From a bacterium (GTDB taxonomy: Bacteria > CG2-30-53-67 > CG2-30-70-394), in NCBI GenBank assembly GCA_024278555.1, contig JAJRSX010000048.1:1-9870 (forward strand): DNA of 9,870 nt. Direction: 5' to 3'. Positions 1 to 5,077 of the stretch are shown piece after piece. A model generated the notes under the pieces. That model did no database searches and had not been told where the DNA came from. It saw only the letters and a list, made by a program, of their open reading frames with translations. Made by a program: the position numbers and the translations under genes. Every line of letters starts with the position of its first letter. The first letter of the stretch is position 1.

Positions 1-1
1 G

Positions 2-598
2 GCCCACCCCGTGGACCTCTTCTACTTCGGCACCCTCGCCTGCCGTGCACCCACGAGCCGGGCGGCGATCCTCGCCGGGGCCGCGGCCACCCCGGGGCGG
101 CGATTTCTCGACGTCAACCTTCGCCCCGACTGTTGGGAGATCGACCAGGTGCGCGCCTGCCTGCACCACGCCACGGTGGTCAAACTCAATGACGAGGAGA
201 TCGCCACCCTGGCGCCGCTGCTCGGCCTGCCGGACGGTGAGGCGGCGGCGGTGGAGGCGCTGCGCGACCGCTTCGCCCTGGAGGCGGTGATCCTCACGCG
301 CGGCGGCCAGGGCGCCGCCTGGTACGGCGCCGACGGCTGGCACCGGTGTGCCACCCCGGCGGTGGAGGTGGTCGACACGGTGGGCGCCGGCGACGCCTTC
401 GCCGCGGTGAGCGCCCTCGGCCTGCTCCGGGGCTGGCCCCCCGACCTCTGCCTGGGGCGCGCCGCCGAGCTTGCCGCCGCGGTCTGCACCCAACGCGGCG
501 CCTGCCCGGAAGCGGCGGAGTTCTACACACCGTTTTGCGAGGCGTGGGGGGTGGGGGGATCGCTCCGCTCGCCGGAAAATAGGGATGTGGGGAAATAG
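2..598 (+). CDS. PfkB-family sugar kinase, probable fructokinase (3' part only)
   Basis: This is the C-terminal part (about 198 codons) of a ribokinase/PfkB-family kinase, cut by the window edge. The frame is open to base 2, so the GTG at 11 is probably an internal valine. The family transfers phosphate from ATP to a sugar. The fragment shows the KLNDEE segment, the ILTRGGQGAAW strand, and the family signature DTVGAGDAFAA, whose GAGD aspartate is the expected catalytic base. Fructokinase is inferred from the sucrose-phosphate synthase gene 121 bp downstream on the same strand, because fructokinase genes accompany sucrose synthesis genes in several methylotrophs and would recycle fructose from sucrose breakdown. 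The fold should end near the FCEAW residues. The last residues, ending DVGK, are encoded by an octamer repeat array that also supplies the TAG stop, so the tail looks acquired. Ribokinase or another PfkB sugar kinase remains possible. Confidence 0.85.
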   Translation, partial: AHPVDLFYFGTLACRAPTSRAAILAGAAATPGRRFLDVNLRPDCWEIDQVRACLHHATVVKLNDEEIATLAPLLGLPDGEAAAVEALRDRFALEAVILTRGGQGAAWYGADGWHRCATPAVEVVDTVGAGDAFAAVSALGLLRGWPPDLCLGRAAELAAAVCTQRGACPEAAEFYTPFCEAWGVGGSLRSPENRDVGK

Positions 599-628
599 GG
601 GTGTAGAGGAGGTCGGCCCTCCGGTCCG
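577..628 (+). repeat. Composite element copy A: tandem octamers plus 3-nt-loop hairpin
   Basis: Four octamers run in register: AAATAGGG (577-584), ATGTGGGG (585-592), AAATAGGG (593-600) and GTGTAGAG (601-608). A five-base spacer GAGGT (609-613) follows, then a hairpin with arms CGGCCC (614-619) and GGTCCG (623-628) around the loop TCC; five of six positions pair. The sugar kinase stop codon TAG (596-598) lies inside the third octamer. The element reads in the same direction as the kinase gene, so in the mRNA the array comes first and the hairpin follows the stop. No T-run follows the hairpin, so it is not a standard intrinsic terminator. Copies B and C have the same architecture. Confidence 0.75.
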
Positions 629-653
629 GATGAGATGACCATGGTAGGCACTT

Positions 654-681
654 AAAAAAAGTTCCGCCGGCCGAAGGCCGC
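654..681 (-). terminator. Terminator-like hairpin and T-run on the minus strand (weak)
   Basis: The copy B hairpin (681-667) is followed on the minus strand by six bases (CGGAAC) and then seven T (660-654). The hairpin plus U-tract resembles an intrinsic terminator for leftward transcription. The six-base gap between stem and T-run is longer than usual, and no leftward gene ends here. If it works, it would stop antisense transcripts coming through sps. On the plus strand the same bases are the only A-rich stretch in this gap. I see no convincing -35/-10 pair for sps, so cotranscription with the kinase gene is likely. Confidence 0.3.
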
Positions 682-718
682 CCCCACCCTATCTCCCTAC
701 ATCCCTATCTCCCTATCC
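667..718 (-). repeat. Composite element copy B: tandem octamers plus hairpin, abutting the sps start codon
   Basis: Read on the minus strand, four octamers are GGATAGGG (718-711), AGATAGGG (710-703), ATGTAGGG (702-695) and AGATAGGG (694-687). Spacer TGGGG (686-682) follows, then arms GCGGCC (681-676) and GGCCGG (672-667) around the loop TTC, with five of six pairs. The copy is inverted relative to copy A, and the two hairpins face each other across 38 bp. The array ends one base before the ATG at 720. Its minus strand has five GGG runs separated by 3-5 nt followed by a GGGG run, a classic G-quadruplex-forming pattern, here on the template strand of sps. Confidence 0.75.
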
Positions 719-719
719 C

Positions 720-2921
720 ATGGCCATGTCCCGCGAGACCAACCTCTACATCCTCCTCCTCTCCCTCCACGGGCTGATCCGCGGACGGGAGCCGGAGCTC
801 GGCCGCGACGCGGACACCGGCGGCCAGATCACCTACGTGCTCGACCTTGCCCTCGCCCTCGCCCGCCACCCGCGCGTCGCGCGGGTCGACCTGGTGACCC
901 GGCAGATCTTCGACCCGGCGGTGGGGCCCGACTACGCCGAGGAGGTTGAGGCGCTCGGGGTGGAGGGGGCGCGGATCGTGCGCATCCCCTTTGGCCCGCG
1001 CCGCTACCTGCGCAAGGAGCTCCTCTGGCCCCACCTCGACCAGCTCACCGACCGCCTGGTGGGCTACCTGCGGCGTCAGGGCCACATGCCCCACGTCGTC
1101 CACTCCCACTACGCCGACGCCGGCTATGTCGGGCGCGAGCTCTCCAGATTCCTCGGCACCCCCCTGGTCCACACCGGCCACTCCCTCGGCCGCGCCAAGC
1201 GCCAGCGGCTGCTGGACTCGGGGATGAGCCGCGAGCGGATCCAGCGCCTCTACCGCATCGACCGGCGGATCGAGGCGGAGGAGCGGGTCCTGGAGCACGC
1301 CTCATTCGTGGTCTGCTCCACCCGCCAGGAGGCGGAGATCCAGTGGGGTGCCTACGAGAACGCCTACCACACCCGCCTGGTGGTCGACCCGCCGGGGGTG
1401 GACCTCTCCCGCTTCTCGCCGCCCCGCCGCGGTGCTCCACGGCCGCCAATCCAGGGGGAGCTCGACCGCTTCTTCCGCTCCCCCCACCGCCCCCTCATCC
1501 TGGCGCTGGCCCGCCCCGACCCACGCAAGAACCTGCGCCGCCTGATCGAGGCGTACGGCACCTCGCCGCTCCTGCGCGAGCACGCCAACCTGGCGGTGGT
1601 GGCCGGCAACCGCGACGACCTCACCGAGGCGGAGGAGGAGCTGCGGCAGGAGGTCACCGCACTGCTCGTCGAGATCGACCGCCACGACCTCTACGGCGAG
1701 GTGGCGATCCCCAAGCACCACACCCCGGCGGACGTCCCCGACCTCTACCGCCTCGCCGCCAAGCGGCACGGCTGCTTCGTCAACCCGGCCCTCACCGAGC
1801 CCTTCGGCCTCACCCTCCTGGAGGCGGCGGCGAGCGGCCTCCCGATCGTCGCCACCGACGACGGGGGGCCGCGCGACATCATCGCCAACTGCCGCAACGG
1901 GCTCCTCATCGACGCCCTCAACCCGGCGGAGATCGCCGAGACGATCGCCGGACTCCTCTGGGATCGGCGCCAGTGGCGTAGCTTCGCCCGCGCGGGGCTG
2001 ACCGGCGTACGGCGCCACTACACCTGGGAGGCGCACGTGAACCGCTACATCAAAGAGGTCGATGCTACCCTCGGGCGACTCCACCCGAAGGGGCTGCCGC
2101 GCCACCGCTCCGAGTCGGCGCGGAGGCGGCTGTTGCGCCTCGACCGGATGCTCGTCTGCGACATCGACAACACCCTGGTGGGCGACCGCGACGCACTCGC
2201 CCACCTCCTCGCCCTGCTGCGCGAGCACCACGACCACCTCGGCTTCGCGGTCGCCACCGGCCGCTCCTACGACCTCACCCTCAAAGTCCTGGAGGAGGAG
2301 GGGATCCCGCGGCCCGACGTCCTCATCACCTCGGTGGGAACCGGGATCCACGAGGGGCCGAACCTGGAGCCCGCCTCCGGTTGGCAGGCGCACCTCCGCT
2401 ACCGGTGGAACCGCGAGGGGGTGATCGCCGCCCTCGACGGCGTCCCCGGCCTCACCCTTCAGGGCGAGGAGGGGCAACGCGCCTTCAAGGTGAGCTACTA
2501 CACCGACGGCAGCCAGGTGGTCGCGGACGGCGAGGAGGGCGACCCCGCCTTTGTCGGCGGCGAGATCATCAAGGAGGAGGTACGCCGCCGCCTGCGCGTC
2601 GCCGGGCTGCGCTTCAACGCCATCTTCTCCCACGGCCAGTACCTCGACATCCTCCCGGTACGCGCCAGCAAGGGGAAGGCGATCCGCTACCTCGCGGACA
2701 AGTGGGAGCTGCCCCTGAACCACGTCCTCGTTGCCGGCGACTCGGGCAACGACGAGGAGATGCTCCGCGGCGACACCCTCGCGGTGGTGGTGGGCAACCA
2801 CAGCGCCGAGCTGGAGCCCCTACGGGGTGAGCCGCGCATCTACTTCGCCGAGGCGGGCTACGCCGGCGGCATCCTCGAAGGGATCCACCACTACCGCTTT
2901 TTGGAGGGCAGTAAGAAATAG
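720..2921 (+). CDS. sps: Bifunctional sucrose-phosphate synthase / sucrose-phosphate phosphatase
   Basis: This 733-residue cytosolic enzyme should join a nucleotide-glucose (UDP- or ADP-glucose) to fructose 6-phosphate and then remove the phosphate to give sucrose. Residues 8 to about 455 are a GT4 glycosyltransferase of the sucrose-phosphate synthase type. Visible are the opening LSLHGLIRG, ELGRDADTGGQ (27-36), HTGHSLGR (from 151), the donor-site residues R265 and K270, and the EX7E motif E360 to E368. Residues from about 475 are a HAD-IIB phosphatase with all motifs: DIDNT (D481, D483), ATGRS (512-516), SKGK with K651, and GDSGNDEE (D674, D678). Plant and Synechocystis synthases have degenerate phosphatase domains. 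The intact motifs here predict a bifunctional protein like that of Synechococcus elongatus. The start may be the ATG at 720 or 726. Neither has a visible Shine-Dalgarno, because pyrimidine octamers fill the upstream 30 bases. Donor preference cannot be read from the sequence. Confidence 0.95.
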   Translation: MAMSRETNLYILLLSLHGLIRGREPELGRDADTGGQITYVLDLALALARHPRVARVDLVTRQIFDPAVGPDYAEEVEALGVEGARIVRIPFGPRRYLRKELLWPHLDQLTDRLVGYLRRQGHMPHVVHSHYADAGYVGRELSRFLGTPLVHTGHSLGRAKRQRLLDSGMSRERIQRLYRIDRRIEAEERVLEHASFVVCSTRQEAEIQWGAYENAYHTRLVVDPPGVDLSRFSPPRRGAPRPPIQGELDRFFRSPHRPLILALARPDPRKNLRRLIEAYGTSPLLREHANLAVVAGNRDDLTEAEEELRQEVTALLVEIDRHDLYGEVAIPKHHTPADVPDLYRLAAKRHGCFVNPALTEPFGLTLLEAAASGLPIVATDDGGPRDIIANCRNGLLIDALNPAEIAETIAGLLWDRRQWRSFARAGLTGVRRHYTWEAHVNRYIKEVDATLGRLHPKGLPRHRSESARRRLLRLDRMLVCDIDNTLVGDRDALAHLLALLREHHDHLGFAVATGRSYDLTLKVLEEEGIPRPDVLITSVGTGIHEGPNLEPASGWQAHLRYRWNREGVIAALDGVPGLTLQGEEGQRAFKVSYYTDGSQVVADGEEGDPAFVGGEIIKEEVRRRLRVAGLRFNAIFSHGQYLDILPVRASKGKAIRYLADKWELPLNHVLVAGDSGNDEEMLRGDTLAVVVGNHSAELEPLRGEPRIYFAEAGYAGGILEGIHHYRFLEGSKK

Positions 2922-2923
2922 CA

Positions 2924-2950
2924 GGAGGGTGCATGGGTCCGCCGCCCTCC
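2924..2950 (+). other. Stem-loop just after the sps stop codon
   Basis: Arms GGAGGG (2924-2929) and CCCTCC (2945-2950) can pair around a 15-base loop starting three bases after the TAG stop (2919-2921). A long C-rich run follows instead of a T-run, so it is not a standard intrinsic terminator. It could protect the 3' end or act as a weak roadblock between the convergent genes. Confidence 0.3.
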
Positions 2951-2972
2951 CCCTCCCCTCGTCACAACCGCC

Positions 2973-3016
2973 CAGCCCAAAGGGCTGACCTCCCCTACTT
3001 CCCTCCCTCCCTATCC
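2973..3016 (-). repeat. Composite element copy C: tandem octamers plus perfect 3-nt-loop hairpin
   Basis: Read on the minus strand, three octamers are GGATAGGG (3016-3009), AGGGAGGG (3008-3001) and AAGTAGGG (3000-2993). Spacer GAGGT (2992-2988), identical to that of copy A, follows. Then come arms CAGCCC (2987-2982) and GGGCTG (2978-2973) around the loop TTT, with all six pairs formed. The stop codon of the acyl-CoA synthetase (TAG, 2997-2995) lies in the last octamer, and the element runs in the sense direction of that gene. G runs separated by 1, 1, 3 or 5 nt make a strong G-quadruplex candidate in the mRNA 3' end. No T-run follows. Confidence 0.75.
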
Positions 3017-4809
3017 CCCGCCTCCTCGTACAGCCCCTCGAAGAGGTCGCGGTAGCGGTCGTAGACGATGGCGCGACGCACCTTCAGGGTCGGGGTGAGC
3101 TCACCGGCGTCGATGGAGAGGAGCTCGGAGCGCACCGCGAACCGCTTGACCTGCTGGTAGCGCGCGAGATCGGCAAGCTGCTGATCGATCCTCCGCCGGA
3201 GCAGATCGAGGATCCGCGGGTGGCGACAGATCGCCTCGTCCCCCTCGACCTCCAGCCCCTTGAGCTTGACGTAGGAGCGGAGCTGCTCCATCTCCGGGAC
3301 GATGAGGGCGGTGAGGTAGTTGTGGCCGTCGCCGTAGACCACCGCCTGCTCGATGAAGCGATCCAACGCCAGCCGCCCCTCGATCTCCTGCGGGGCGATG
3401 TTCTTGCCGCCGCTGGTGACGATGAGGTCCTTCTTCCGGTCGGTGATCACCAGGGCACCGGCCTCGTCGAGGTGGCCGATGTCGCCGGTGGCGAGCCAGC
3501 CCTCCCCGTCGACCACCGCGGCGGTCGCCTCCGGGTTCTTGTAGTAGCCCTGCATCACCGCGGGAGAGCGGGTGAAGATCTCCCCGTCCTCCGCGATCCG
3601 CACCTCCACCCCGGGCAGCGGCGGCCCGACCGTGCCGATGCGGTTGTCCTCCAGCCGGTTCACCGCGATCACCGGTGACGCCTCGGTAAGGCCGTACCCC
3701 TCCAGGACCGGGATCCCGGCGGCGTTGAAGAAGCGGCCGATGGTGGGGTTGAGGGGCGCGCCGCCGGAGATCGCCAGGCGCAGGCGCCCCCCCACCCGCT
3801 CGCGCAGCTTCTCCATCACCAGGTGCTCGACGATCCGGTAGCTCACCTCCAGGTGGCGCGGCAACGGCGTGTGGGTGAGGTGCATGTCGAGCACCCGGTG
3901 GGCCACCTGCATGCCGCCGGCAAAGATCGCCCGCCGGACCGGGTTCGACTGCTGCACCGCCTCCCAGATGCGCGCGTAGATCTTCTCGTAGAGGCGCGGC
4001 ACCGACACCATGATCGTCGGTCGCGCCACCACCAGGTCCTCGCCGACGGTATAGACCGAGCGGGCGTAGGCGATGGTGGCGCCGGCATAGAGCATGAGGA
4101 AGAAGCCGACGGTCCGTTCGAGCACGTGCGACAGGGGCAGGAAGGAGAGGCAGACGTCGGTGTCAAAGACCGGGATCGCCGCCAACCCCGCCTCGACGTT
4201 GGCGAGGAAGTTGCGGTGGGTGAGGACCACCCCCTTGGGCTCACCGGTGGTCCCGGAGGTGTAGATGATCGACGCCGCGTCGTCGGGGCCACGGCCGGCG
4301 GCGGCGGCGCACCGCTCCACGTCCGGCAGGTGCTGGTGGTGGAGGGGATCCTCCAGCCACGCCAGGGGACGGGCGAAGGGGGGGGCATCGTCGGGGAGGT
4401 CGAAGCAGACGGCGCGGGTCAGGGCCGGCAGGTCGTCGAAGAGCTCCGCCACCTTGGCGAGTTGCTCCCCGGTGGAGCAGATACAGAGCGATGCCTCGGC
4501 GTGGCCGAGGATGAAGCGCGCCTGCTCCACGGTGGCGTTCGGATAGAGGGGGACGGTGACCGCCCCGGCCGACAGGATCGCCAGATCCGCCAACGCCCAC
4601 TCCGGCCGGTTCTCCGACAGGAGCGCCACCCGATCCCCGGGCCGCACCCCGTGGGCGGCGAGCCCCGCCGCCACCGCCGCGACCCGCCCGGCGAGATCTC
4701 CCCAGGAGATCGGCAGGTACCGGTCGCCCTCCCGATACCGGAGACAGTCTTGCTCTCCCAGGTGGCTCGCCCGGCAGAAGAACATCTGGGGAATGGTGGT
4801 GTAGCGCAT
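2995..4809 (-). CDS. Long-chain fatty acid-CoA ligase (AMP-forming, FAA1 type)
   Basis: This complete 604-residue member of the ANL adenylating superfamily, close to the COG1022 long-chain acyl-CoA synthetases, activates fatty acids with ATP to an acyl-AMP and then forms the CoA thioester. It usually works at the inner face of the membrane for beta-oxidation or lipid recycling. Visible are the P-loop YTSGTTGEPKG (183-193), LPLSHVLER (224-232), the adenine-binding EGYGLTEASP (370-379), TGD (441-443), the hinge region DRKKDLIVTSGGKNIAP (457-473), and a C-terminal lysine (K576 in LTPTLKVRR) in the place of the catalytic lysine. The ATG at 4809 has a weak AAAGAG upstream. The gene stands alone, convergent with sps and 268 bp from coaBC. 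Its last codons (EGGK, stop TAG) are encoded by octamer repeat copy C. Chain length preference cannot be told. Confidence 0.93.
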   Translation of the reverse strand: MRYTTIPQMFFCRASHLGEQDCLRYREGDRYLPISWGDLAGRVAAVAAGLAAHGVRPGDRVALLSENRPEWALADLAILSAGAVTVPLYPNATVEQARFILGHAEASLCICSTGEQLAKVAELFDDLPALTRAVCFDLPDDAPPFARPLAWLEDPLHHQHLPDVERCAAAAGRGPDDAASIIYTSGTTGEPKGVVLTHRNFLANVEAGLAAIPVFDTDVCLSFLPLSHVLERTVGFFLMLYAGATIAYARSVYTVGEDLVVARPTIMVSVPRLYEKIYARIWEAVQQSNPVRRAIFAGGMQVAHRVLDMHLTHTPLPRHLEVSYRIVEHLVMEKLRERVGGRLRLAISGGAPLNPTIGRFFNAAGIPVLEGYGLTEASPVIAVNRLEDNRIGTVGPPLPGVEVRIAEDGEIFTRSPAVMQGYYKNPEATAAVVDGEGWLATGDIGHLDEAGALVITDRKKDLIVTSGGKNIAPQEIEGRLALDRFIEQAVVYGDGHNYLTALIVPEMEQLRSYVKLKGLEVEGDEAICRHPRILDLLRRRIDQQLADLARYQQVKRFAVRSELLSIDAGELTPTLKVRRAIVYDRYRDLFEGLYEEAGDREGGK

Positions 4810-4855
4810 AGGCTCTTTGTCGGCGGAGAGGGAGGGGGGAACGAGCGATCCACCT

Positions 4856-4885
4856 TTTGTAAGCGTAACCGGGGCCCGGAGACAA
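4856..4885 (-). promoter_or_regulatory. Possible sigma-70 promoter of the acyl-CoA synthetase gene (weak)
   Basis: On the minus strand TTGTCT (4885-4880) and TACAAA (4861-4856) are separated by 18 nt, about 45 nt upstream of the ATG. Each hexamer matches the consensus at four of six positions. The -35 hexamer lies inside a palindrome (4881-4895), which would suit an operator. This is a suggestion from pattern only. Confidence 0.25.
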
Positions 4886-4923
4886 CATGGTTGTCGCCGG
4901 CGACGACCGGAGAGGAGGCCTCC
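4869..4923. promoter_or_regulatory. Cluster of perfect palindromes upstream of the acyl-CoA synthetase
   Basis: Four perfect palindromes lie within 55 bp. They are CCGGG-G-CCCGG (4869-4879), GACAAC-ATG-GTTGTC (4881-4895), GTCGCCGGCGAC (4893-4904, overlapping the previous one) and GGAGGCCTCC (4914-4923). Two adjoining inverted repeats over a candidate promoter are typical of repressor operators. Fatty acid genes are often controlled by TetR-family (FadR/PsrA-like) regulators, but no regulator gene is in the window and I recognise no known operator. High GC makes short palindromes common, so only the 12-bp one and the GACAAC pair carry weight. Confidence 0.4.
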
Positions 4924-4944
4924 GTTTGGAAGACGATGGGCCCG

Positions 4945-4968
4945 CGCGGAGACGCGAAGACGCAGAGA
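4945..4968 (+). repeat. Second octamer array (CGCGGAGA type)
   Basis: Three octamers run in register: CGCGGAGA (4945-4952), CGCGAAGA (4953-4960) and CGCAGAGA (4961-4968). A related purine-rich stretch beginning TTTCACCGCCGAG lies at 5001-5026, and an interrupted palindrome GCCTT-G-AAGGC sits between them (4988-4998). I recall similar 'GCAGAGACGC' period-8 sequences as dispersed intergenic repeats in many proteobacterial genomes. The array lies between the coaBC stop and the acyl-CoA synthetase gene and has the same period as the TAGGG arrays but a different unit. Confidence 0.6.
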
Positions 4969-5077
4969 GGGTCAGCGGAAATAACCAGCCTTGAAGGCCA
5001 TTTCACCGCCGAGCGACGGCGAGGCGCACCGAATCTCTCGGAAGATCGCCGCCCGCACCGAAAACCGGCACGCCGCT

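Noticed and set aside
629-666. A promoter for sps in the A-rich gap
   Set aside because: No hexamer pair with reasonable spacing resembles the sigma-70, sigma-54 or ECF patterns I know.
654-681. A confident intrinsic terminator
   Set aside because: The hairpin and T-run are on the minus strand, separated by six bases, and no leftward gene ends here, so it was kept only as a weak candidate.
577-718. The octamer arrays as a CRISPR array
   Set aside because: Units are 8 bp with no spacers and there are no cas genes. This is a simple tandem repeat.
1302-2801. A 499-codon open frame on the minus strand inside sps
   Set aside because: It is antisense to the well-supported synthase, has composition typical of a shadow frame and no recognisable domain.
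4988-4998. GCCTT-G-AAGGC as the terminator of coaBC
   Set aside because: The stem with a workable loop is only four bp and is followed on the minus strand by TGGTTATTT rather than a T-run. It lies about 80 bp past the stop.
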